Positions 9,110-17,607 of a stretch of DNA of 64,000 nucleotides are shown here, one piece after another. Each line of letters starts with the position of its first letter. The stretch's first letter is position 1. A program made the translations under genes and the position numbers. The DNA comes from Lunularia cruciata (taxonomy: Eukaryota; Streptophyta; Marchantiopsida; Lunulariales; Lunulariaceae), in contig OX419759.1 in NCBI GenBank assembly GCA_948567375.1, forward strand, positions 56,273,493-56,337,492, given 5' to 3'. The notes under the pieces were generated by a model. The model was not told the DNA's origin, ran no database searches, and saw only the letters and a list, made by a program, of their open reading frames with translations.

Positions 9110-9788
9110 TGTGAGCCGGCCTGTCTCTCACTCAGGATGAACCTCTGATGGCTATTATGGTAGCGCACCATGGACTAAGAAGGCAAGGAACCCCAACTCC
9201 ATCATACTCCTCCAAGGCTAACACTCCAAGACTCAAGACATTGCTCACTAGAGAACTCAATGAGAGAGAGATAGTTGCAAATGAAAGGATGATGAATACC
9301 TCCTCACCCCTTGTTTATATACTTGTGAAATAGTTACGTACCAAAGTTACTATTTACCGTAGTAACTCAAGTTACTAGACTAAAAGTCAAGTAAAGTCAA
9401 AAAGTAGAAAGGAATATCCATTCACATGGGCATATTCCCCTTATCTTGACCCAACCACTAAAGCAAGGATTCCTTCACATGGGCTATCCTTGGAATTAAG
9501 AAGAATCCAAAACAAAAAGGCTTGCGGGCCCAAGAGTTCTCAACTCTTTCCCCAAAGCCAAACACCTAGGAATAATACCAAGTCAACACACTAAAATCCA
9601 AAATAGTGGTGCTCATCTTTTCTACTTCCTCTAAAGTAAGGTCCCATCTATCTTAGCTATGACTAACTTTAGCTAACCATGACTAATATAGAACCATCCT
9701 TTATCTCTATATAAATAATATCTCTTAAGTACTTGTAATACCAAGCTAAATATCACAATACCACACACATGCACAAATGGGTGTTACA
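9110..9788 (-). repeat. B1 5' LTR
   Basis: 679 bp, TG...CA in sense, five differences from the 3' LTR. It is followed on its right by the target duplication GTTC and the rest of A1 gag. Confidence 0.96.
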
Positions 9789-10306
9789 GTTCGAGCCATC
9801 TGCACAGAATCCACCGATTGGAAATTCTTGAGCAGTCCTTCTTGCATTGCTGTCCATGTGACCTCCCTTCTCTCTGCCAGCATGGATCGTTCCCAAGCAT
9901 CATACCATGTGAGGGCTTTATCGGTCAAGTACCCACATGCAAACACGCCTGCAGCATGCTCTGTGATCTCTGTTGAGAACAATCAAAAATATCGATTCAT
10001 TCTCGAGATCCAATTCTCCACTACTCCCATCATACGCTGCCCCTTGTAAGGCTCGATGTTGTAGGTCTTCTTCATCCGGAGTAGCAATGTGGCTTCATCG
10101 TTGATAGGGTTCGTAGGCACGGGTGCCTCTCCAAGTACTTCAGTCGTAGGTACTGGGTTTTGAGACGACTCTTCTTCTTTCATGGCTTGATCGTTCCTGA
10201 GGATCTGCACTTGACTTTGCAATGTCTCCATGGTCATCTTAATCTCTCGAAATTCATTCAACATCCCTTGCATTCCTTGCACCAGCTCTTGCAACTGCGG
10301 ATCCAT
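9789..10306 (-). pseudogene. gag: A1 gag, 5' portion
   Basis: ATG at 10306 (MDPQLQEL) opens the Gag N-terminus. A coiled-coil-like stretch (about 10200-10300) is followed by the usual retrotransposon Gag core, including LTWYDAWERSM near 9900. One in-frame TGA at 9983-9985 replaces a Leu TTA kept in A2. The frame is cut at 9789 by B1 and resumes at 1987. This is the N-terminal half of the capsid precursor of A1. Confidence 0.88.
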
Positions 10307-10339
10307 GGTGCCTGCAACACCCAATTGCTAACGTGTACT

Positions 10340-10543
10340 TCAATACAGAGTCAATATAATCACTCTGGAAGGCGCACAAACTATCAGAACTACCATTGGG
10401 ACCTCAGAAGCTATCACTTGTTGATAATACTCCTCACCAAAATTCCTAACCACAAAATCTCTAAACATCAATTTCGGCCTCACTACATAACGGATTTCTA
10501 CTTGAGTATTGAAAGGGAGAGGATTTGGGACATTCATATCCAT
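10340..10543 (-). CDS. A1 leader ORF b (67 aa)
   Basis: ATG-initiated frame beginning 4 nt after the stop of leader ORF a and ending 33 nt before the gag ATG. It starts with PNPLPFN and contains FRDFVVRNFGEEYYQQV. Its length and pattern match ORF a, so the two look like tandem duplicates. A2 keeps the sequence but has a 4-nt deletion. The PNPLP.N start also appears in the leader ORF of D (29003). No known domain is recognised. Confidence 0.55.
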   Translation of the reverse strand: MDMNVPNPLPFNTQVEIRYVVRPKLMFRDFVVRNFGEEYYQQVIASEVPMVVLIVCAPSRVIILTLY

Positions 10544-10547
10544 ATTA

Positions 10548-10769
10548 TCATAATAGAATGTAGATCGTCAAATCCCACTCTTTGTCATATATCACCACAG
10601 GTAGAATCACCGGGTTTGGTGAGTTCATCACTCTGTCCATGAATTCAGCACCGAAGTGATAAACTAGCGATACTCTCATTTGCTCACGCTAGATGTACAT
10701 AACCTTGATATGGAATGGGTTTGAGAATGGAAAGCTAGGTGCGGGAAATTGTCCCCCCGGCGCATCCAT
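10548..10769 (-). pseudogene. A1 leader ORF a (73 codons, one stop)
   Basis: Frame from ATG 10769 (MDAPGGQFPAP) to TGA 10548, with one TAG at codon 27 where the A2 copy (55733-55954) has a sense codon. The A2 copy is open for all 73 residues. The C-terminal half (HFGAEFMDRV, PNPVILPVV, IYILL) resembles leader ORF1 of family B. It lies downstream of the primer site and upstream of gag, so its ribosome access would precede gag. Confidence 0.55.
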
Positions 10770-10896
10770 CCCATCCGCTCTCTAAAGTCCTTCCTAAGTC
10801 TAGCGATTACTCTATGTTCTCCACCTCAAATTACTCAGTTTCAGTAGTTCGTGCTATTCCAAGAGGGGTGATCCACTCTCTTGGACTAGAACACTT

Positions 10897-10908
10897 GCTT
10901 TGATACCA
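10897..10908 (-). other. A1 primer binding site (tRNA-iMet)
   Basis: TGGTATCAAAGC in sense, 1 nt inside the LTR end. It differs by one base from the plant initiator-Met site TGGTATCAGAGC. A2 carries TGGTATCAGAGT at 56081-56092. Confidence 0.88.
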
Positions 10909-10909
10909 T

Positions 10910-11495
10910 TGTAATACTCCGAGGACAAGAGAAGAGAGAAAACACAGATTGCACACTCAAACATTCGATGCCCCAAGGGAGCACCTTCTCTTTATTATAT
11001 AGACAAAGAGGATCTCCTCCAAGGAAGCTCCACCATAGGATTAGTGACATAAATAGGTGACATGTCAACAAGCTCCACCCTTGGATTACTGACTTGGATG
11101 GGTGACCTGTCTGGTCTAGGTCCTATCTGGTTGGTCAAACGAGCTTTGACCGGAGGGAATCTTTTAGGGAATCTTCCTGTAGGAATCTCAGAATCCCATG
11201 AGTAAGGTACCGTTGGAAAGCTCTCGACAAGACAAACCAGGGGGGAGGGAAGGCCAGCCTTTCCTCCGTTGGGGGGGGGGGAATCTGCACATTTTCAAGG
11301 CCTAATTCATCCGTTTAGGCCTCCGAAATTGCCTTCAAAGATTTCAGGCATATTTCGGTTCCTACTCTATTAGTAGAAGTCCCCTTTTGGTGATACCTCT
11401 TTCTGATCTGTTTTGACCATCATGTATAACATCATTCTAGATGTTACCAAACCAAATTTCACATCTAGATCATATGGCTAACCCTTGGTATTACA
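10910..11495 (-). repeat. A1 5' LTR (short form)
   Basis: 586 bp, TGTAATACC...TATTACA in sense. A TATA box (TATATAATAAAG in sense) lies near 10990-11002. A G-run is present on the plus strand at about 11269-11281. Compared with the A2 and solo LTRs it lacks a tandem duplication of about 165 bp in U3. Confidence 0.92.
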
Positions 11496-14183
11496 CATGC
11501 CTACACCGAAGGAGATTTTTGTTGCAATTGGGCATGCAAAGGTCTTCAGTACTTTGGATCTTCAAGTAGGATATCATCAGTTGCCAATTAGGGAGGAGGA
11601 TAAGTCCAAAACAACATTTTGGGCTATTGATCCTCACAGTAAGGATGTGTTATATCAATGGAGGTTCTTACCATTTGGGTTAAAGAACGCTCTTGCTGAG
11701 TTCCAGAGGGTCATGGATAGGATCCTATCTGGATTGGATTTTGCTCGGTGCTATATTGATGACATTTTGGTTTATAGCACTACTATGGAGGAGCATGAGA
11801 GACAGTTGTTGGAGGTGTTTGAGAGGTTGAGATCTCATGGACTCAAATTACATCTTGGGAAGTGTATGTTCTTCCACAATCAGATTGAGTATTTGGGTCA
11901 CACTATCTACCCCGGAGGACTTGGTGTCCAACAGACCAAGGTGGAGGCTATTGCACGTATTCCTCGGCCTACGGATGTGAGCAGAGTGCGAGCATTCCTT
12001 GGGTTGGCGAACTTCTATCGCTGCTATGTTAGAGGATTTAGTGCCATTGCCAAGGCCTTGACGAAACTGACCAAGCTTACACAGGAGTGGTGTTGGGGAG
12101 ATGAGCAGGAGAGAGCTTTTGTAGAGCTCAAGGAGAGGTTGATATCTGCTCCTATTTTGAGGAGACCAATCACGGGACGACCATTTCAAATTCACACTGA
12201 TTGGAGTATGTTGGGGCTTGGAGCGGTGCTCACCCAACATGATGATGAGGAGAAGGAGTTTGTGGTGGCCTATGCTAGATGCTCCAACAATTCAACGGAG
12301 GCAAAGTATAGTTCATATAAGGGAGAGTGCTTGGCACCAATTTGGGCAGTAGCACATTTCCGATGTTACCTATTTGGTAACCCCTTCACTCTCATCACTG
12401 ATCATCAACCGCTGAGGTGGTTGATGGAGTCCGACAAGCTTTCAGGGAAGCTTGCACAATGGGCTCTGATTTTATAGGAGTATGATTTCACGGTTGTTCA
12501 CAGACCTGGAGTGGTGAACCGTGATGCAGATGGGTTGAGTAGAAACCCATGTCCCAGCCAGCAAGATCAGACCGGAGCACATTGGCATGGTGAGACAGAT
12601 GAGGAGATGGTGCCAGGTTGGCATGCATCGGCCTTTTGTGTATATTTGCAGAGGCTTTGGTGGTATCTGTCTCTGTGCATACAGGAGGAGTTATTGAGGT
12701 CACCGATCCAAAGAGTGAAGATATTGGTAAAATTCAGCAAGACATTCATGATGATGTCTTAGTGATGGACTATCTTTGCATCGGTGTTGTGGGTGGCATA
12801 GTTGGGGCCAAGGAGAGAGACCTTGTTCTTCAGCAAGCTAGACGGTTCAGATTGGAGGGTAGACACCTTTTGTGTGTATGGGAGGATGGTAGAGTGTGAG
12901 TAGTACCACTTCCATCATAGAGACCATAGTTGGTCCGTCATGCTCATGAGGAGCTAGGACATTTTGGAGTAAAGCGTAAATATAGCTTACTCTAGAGTCA
13001 TTATTGGTGGCACGGTATGCAGACCGAGGTACATCAGTTTGTTGCCAGATGTGTGGTTTGTGACCAAGTTAGAGCATCATTCAATGCTCCTACACCACAG
13101 TTACACCCATTACCTATCATGGGATTGGGTTACCGTTGGAGTTTGGACTTTGCCGGACCTTTACCGTTGACTGTGAGACATCATCGATATGTTTTGGTGA
13201 TGGTAGAGCACTTCTCCAAGTGGATTGAGTTGGTGGCACTTCTTGACAAGTCTAGTGAAAGGACAACTTACTTGTTCATGGATTGAGATCTTAGTCATTT
13301 TGGTGCACCAATTGAGGTTTTGACTGATCAGGGTACAAAGTTCTTGGGGGAGTTTCAAGTCTTGTGTGACAAGGCTTTGATTGATCATCATACTACATCC
13401 CGAGATCACCCTGAGGCAGATGGCTTAGCAGAGAGAGTGGTTCAGACGGTGAAGAGAGGATTGCGAAAGTATGGTTTGCAAAGAGGCCACTTGGGAGATT
13501 GGGATCTCCAATTACCTTGGTTGGCCATGGGCTATCGATTCAGCCAGCAAGCCTCCTTAACTTCCTTCTCTCCATAATTTCTACTCTATGGACGAGATCC
13601 AGATTTACTTGTAGCCATTTGTCAAGATGCTACTGTAGTTTTGGACTTGGATGACCTTGATGTATGGATGAGCGTATGTTCTCAGCGGGCAGAGGTCTTT
13701 CGAAGAGTGATGCCGATGGCCTTTGAGAACTTGGCAATTGCTCAGCATAGAGTTACTTTACGCTATGCTACCATTCGAGGAGGAGGTTATAGACCCTCAA
13801 TCCGTCAATTTCATCCATGCGACTATGTATATCTACAATAGACAGCACCGATGACACTTGATGTTTCTACAGGCCGCACTATCTTTAGAGTGCGTGAGGT
13901 TTTGCCATCTGGAGTCCTTGTGTTAGAAGGACATGATGGTGTTGTTTGGAAGGATCATGTGCACAATTGTGTGCCATGCCACCTTCCAAACATTGATGGT
14001 ACTATGGATCCAAGTTTGGCACTTGTACGTGCATGCTTGAGGTGTATGTTATGTGGCTCTTCTGGTGGAGCTGCTACTATGTTAGTGTGTGATAGCTGTT
14101 TGAGAGGATGGCATATGGCATGTATGACTCCTCCCCTCACGGTGGTTCCTCAGGGACAATGGTTATGTCCTAGATGTACTTGA
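11496..14183 (+). pseudogene. pol: C1 pol: RT, RNase H, integrase and PHD finger, degraded
   Basis: Begins in reverse transcriptase (VFSTLDLQVGYHQLP), with the palm motif CYIDDILVYS near 11755, RNase H ending VNRDADGLSR, an integrase HHCC site (CVVCDQ near 13055), and catalytic segments WSLDFAGPL, TDQGTKFLG and LAERVVQT. An integrase C-terminal segment follows (EGHDGVVWKDHVHN, CHLPN), then a PHD finger. Breaks: TAG at 12475-12477, a frameshift near 12640, TGA at 12897-12899, further stops before 13017, and stops near 13284, 13577 and 13839. The gene is dead. The CHLPN-type C-terminus recalls algal and early-plant Ty3 elements, which is a family-level impression only. Confidence 0.88.
14043..14177 (+). 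other. PHD finger at the C-terminus of C1 Pol
   Basis: All eight ligands of the Cys4-His-Cys3 pattern are present: CMLC, 11 residues, CDSC, four residues, H, two residues, C, 14 residues, then CPRC. The W two residues before the last CPRC pair, typical of PHD fingers, is also there. It lies about 40 residues after the integrase C-terminal segment, where chromoviruses carry a chromodomain. PHD fingers read histone H3 tails, so a role in targeting integration is a reasonable inference. Confidence 0.85.
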
Positions 14184-14352
14184 CCTATAGCTAGTTCATT
14201 CTTTATATGGTATAGATTGTAGACAGGCGACTAACAATGGGGCTCCATAGCACCCGGCCTCCTGATCTTTGCCCATTAGAGGGTATACCATATACTTAGA
14301 GTAGATAGCTATTTGGAGTTAGAGGGACCTAACTGCCAACTAGGGGGGCGAT

Positions 14353-15012
14353 TGTGGCACTTTAGAGTCTATGTATGACTTATGTGTGAGTTGTGCTTCT
14401 ATAGTGTATGTTGTTGACAGCGATGTATGTTGTGTAGCGATGTATATACGCACAACAGCTGTCACGCCATTTGTAGTGCCACATCTAGATGCTCGGACAC
14501 TGGAGTTCCAGTGATAGTGGTTAGATGTTCAGTAGTTTCTCAGAGACTACTTTCCGATGGTCAGATTTCATGTTTGGGGTACTGACTTCACGATGGGGCC
14601 CATCGTCACTTTGCACCGTTTGCTCCATTGAGTGTGCCGTCAGCGGGACTGTTAGGGTTTCAGAGCTAGCTCAAGTCCAAGGAGTATAGTTTCAAAGTGA
14701 GCTCCAAAGAGCTCACTTCTCTGATGTTGAGCCTTCAAGTTCCTAGCTATGGTAGACAGAAGCCGGTGAGCGTCACCTGGATTCTCTATGCTTGAGTGGG
14801 TGTGGCTTGACTGTAATCAATACCTTGTTGTTGGCAATTTATAGAGTGATAGATCAAGTATTGATCTGAGTTGAGTTGAGTTGAGAGTGGTAAGCAATCT
14901 GATTGATTGTGGCACTCTAGAGTCTATGTATGACTTATGTGTGAGTTGTGCTTCTATAATGTATGATGTTGATATCAATGTATGTTGTGTAGCGATGTAT
15001 ATACGCACAACA
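14353..15012 (+). repeat. C1 3' LTR with duplicated ends
   Basis: About 660 bp, TGTGGCAC...CACAACA, preceded by the purine tract TAGGGGGGCGAT. The first 105 bp (14353-14457) recur at the right end (14908-15012), both copies ending GCACAACA. The C2 LTR (48532-49168) has the same layout. Confidence 0.75.
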
Positions 15013-16868
15013 ATGCATTGACCATCTAGATGAAGAAGGGTGTAGATTACATGGTAATTTGGAGGACAAGGAGGCTCTCAAAGCTTTTGAGGAGCTCAAG
15101 CAATTCCTTGTTGTAGCTCCAATTCTTGCTAAACCTAATTGGAGTAAGCCTTTCATCCTATACACTATGCTTATAATGTTACTATAGGATGCACTCTTAG
15201 TCAATTAGACCAAGATGGGCATGATCATCCAATAGCTTATGCTAGTGGGCAAATGGTTTCACTAGAGAAGAACTATTCTGTCACGGAGAGAGAAGGGTTG
15301 GCAGTGATCTTTGGTATCAAGAAGTTTAGACACTACTTTATTGGAAGGAAAGCCACCATTGTCACAGATCACAAGGTTTTGAAGTACATCTTCAACAAGC
15401 CTAATGTTGAAGGGAGACTAGCAAGGTGGATGATACTCTTGTCTGAGTATGACTACACCATTGAGGATAGGCCAGGAAAGAAACATGCAAATGCTGATTT
15501 GTTATCTAGGACCATTGATCATGATGGAGATGAGCCACTGTATGATTCCTTCCCCTATGAGGAGCTCATGACAATCTTAGTCACTCAAGAGGTTCCAATA
15601 GAGTACAAGGAGATTGTGGATTTTGTGACAAGAGGTAACTATCCAAAAGGGATGCATGCTAGGGAGAGGAAGGCCCTTGCAGCAAGATCTAGACCTTACA
15701 CAATGGTGGAGGATATTCTTTTTCACCAAGGAGCAGATGGCCTACTTCGAAGAGCAGTGGGTAAGGAAGAGTCTATCCTACTCATAAAGGAGTTTCATGA
15801 AGGTTTAGTATATGGAGGACACTTTGCAGGAAAGGTGAGTGCTTTCAAGATTCTAGATGCAGGTTACCATTGGAGAGGGATTTTCAAGGATTGTCTTGAT
15901 TATTGCAAAACTTGTCATGTTTGTCAAGCTTTTGCTAGAAAGTCTACTTCCACTCCACCACTTAGATCAATTCCATTGTTAGGACCTTTTCAAAAGTGGG
16001 GAATTGATTTTGTAGGTCCTCTCAATAGAATCCAAAGGAACAATCAGTACATTGTTGTAGTTACTGATTATCTTACCAAGTGGGTTGAGGCTAGACCATT
16101 GAAGGACAAGAATGAAGATGAAGTTGGGAGATTTCTTTATGAACGCATTATCACTAGGTTTGGATGCCCTTTGGAGTTAGTTTCCGATAGAGGAGGAGAG
16201 TTTACATGAAGCATTACTACAGCCATGCTATGACATTTCTCTATCACACATAGGTAACTACATCCTACAAGCCAAATTCCAATGGCTTGGCAGAGAGAAC
16301 CAATCAGACCTTGTGCGTGATGTTGGCCAAAGATGCAGAAATGGAGAGGGCTAGACATCATTGGGACAAGAGGATTCATGCAGTTTTGTGGGAGTATAGG
16401 ACAACCATGAAGACTTCCATAGGGTATTCTCCATTTCAATTGGTATATGGTATTGAGTCTACCTTACCTATTCACTTTGATCTTCCTACCTTCCAAAGCA
16501 TTCATAGGAGATTGAAGAAAGCACAAGGAGGTGATGCAGAGAAGTCAACAAAGGAACAACTCATGGAGTTGGAAGAGGCAAGAGTAGTTGCTATAGTTCG
16601 AGTGGAGCAAGCCCAAAGGAAACAAAAGGAGAGCTATGACAAGAGGCAAGGCAAGAAGAAGGTAGAGCTTTTCAAAGAAGGTGATTGGGTAATGTTGTTT
16701 GATTTTATTTGATTCAAGAGAGTGCAAAAGAAGTTTTTGCCTAAGTACTTTAGACCTTTCATAGTAGAGAAGGTGTGGGGCAATTACACCTTTGATCTCA
16801 AGGAGTTGGGAGGAAGACACTTTGATAGGATTAACCATGATAAGTTGAAGATATATCATAGAAGGTAG
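15013..16868 (+). pseudogene. pol: B2 pol 3' portion: RNase H and integrase
   Basis: Matches the C-terminal third of the B1 polyprotein, from the region before RNase H to the final tail. The longest open stretch (15253-16209) covers RNase H, the integrase HHCC site (CKTCHVCQ) and the first catalytic Asp segments. It ends at TGA 16207-16209, followed by another TGA shortly after and one at 16710-16712. A small deletion near 15165 disturbs the RNase H YTDAS segment. It is not functional, but still reads through the D,D35E segments (VSDRGGEFT, AERTNQTL). Confidence 0.9.
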
Positions 16869-16916
16869 AGACACCTTCACTTTGAGGACAAAGTGAAAAC
16901 TTAGTCAAGGGGTAAA

Positions 16917-17607
16917 TGTAACACCCATTTGTGCATGTGTGTGGTATTGTGATATTTAGCTTGGTATTACAAGTACTTGAGAGATATTATGTATATAGAG
17001 ATAAGGGATGGTTCTACATTAGTCATGATTAGCTAAAGTTAGTCATAGTTGAGATAGAGGGGAACTTACTTTAGAGGAAGTGGAAAAGATGAGCACCACT
17101 ATTTTGGATTCTAGTGTGTTGACTTGGTACTATTCCTAGGTGTTTGGCTTTGAGGAAAGAGTTGAGAACTCTTAGGCCTGCAAGCCTTTTTGTTTTGGAT
17201 TCTTCTATAGGCCAAGGATAGCCCATGTGAAGGAATCCTTGACTTAATGGTTGGGTCAAGATAAGATCACATACTAGTGGAATATGCCTATGTGAATAGA
17301 TATTCGTTTCTAATTTTTGACTTTACTTGACTTTTAGTCTAGTAACTTGAGTTACTGCGGTCATTAGTAACTTTGGTACGTAACTATTTCACAAGTGTAT
17401 AAACAAGGGGTGAGGAGGTACTCATCATCCTTTCATTTGCAACTATCTCTCTCTCATTGAGTTCTCTAGTGAGCAATGTCTTGAGTCTTGGAGTGTTAGC
17501 CTTGGAGGAGTATGATGGAGTTGGGGTTCCTTGCCTTCTTAGTCCATGGTGTGCTACCATAATAGCCATTAGAGGTTCATCCTAAGTGAGAGATAGGCCG
17601 GCTCGCA
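16917..17607 (+). repeat. B2 3' LTR
   Basis: About 690 bp, TGTAACACCC at the left and GCCGGCTCGCA at the right (an A-to-G change in the usual CTCACA end). It follows the purine tract AAGGGGTAAA. Confidence 0.93.

Larger units (their letters stand above)
1988..9788 (-). mobile_element. Family B Ty3/gypsy copy B1, full length and apparently intact
   Basis: Complete 7.8-kb element bounded by two 679-bp LTRs that I count as differing at five positions (about 99.3% identity), flanked by the 4-bp duplication GTTC (1984-1987 and 9789-9792). In sense order: 5' LTR, primer site, a leader of about 1.57 kb with short ORFs and a zinc-knuckle ORF, one 1608-codon gag-pol frame, a purine-rich tract and the 3' LTR. 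No frame break is visible in gag-pol, so this copy may be autonomous. It inserted into A1 gag. It is a younger, complete relative of the B2 to B6 fragments in this window. Confidence 0.97.
1..11495 (-). mobile_element. Family A Ty3/gypsy chromovirus copy A1, split by B1
   Basis: Minus-strand element whose 5' LTR is at 10910-11495 and whose 3' part runs off the left edge. In sense order it shows the LTR, an iMet-type primer site, two leader ORFs, gag, zinc knuckle, protease and reverse transcriptase. B1 is inserted at 1988-9788. The gag sequence on the two sides of B1 (up to 1987, from 9789) joins collinearly with the uninterrupted copy A2 near 54970. A1 itself lies inside C1, because C1 sequence starts in mid reverse transcriptase at 11496. 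The chromodomain assignment comes from A2, as that end of A1 is outside the window. Confidence 0.93.
11496..15012 (+). mobile_element. Family C Ty3/gypsy copy C1, 3' part
   Basis: Starts inside reverse transcriptase at the edge of the inserted A1 LTR and runs through RNase H, integrase, a PHD finger, a G-rich polypurine tract (14341-14352) and the 3' LTR (14353-15012). Its right end meets B2 pol in mid-gene at 15013, so C1 probably inserted into B2. The 5' part would lie left of the window. Confidence 0.88.
15013..17607 (+). mobile_element. Family B copy B2, 3' part
   Basis: Plus-strand remainder of a B element, from the RNase H region of pol to its 3' LTR. The left boundary is the C1 LTR end, consistent with C1 having inserted into B2. 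The 5' part is not in the window. Confidence 0.9.

Noticed and set aside
11848-12240. 130-codon minus-strand frame within C1
   Set aside because: Antisense of C1 reverse transcriptase and RNase H; no independent support.
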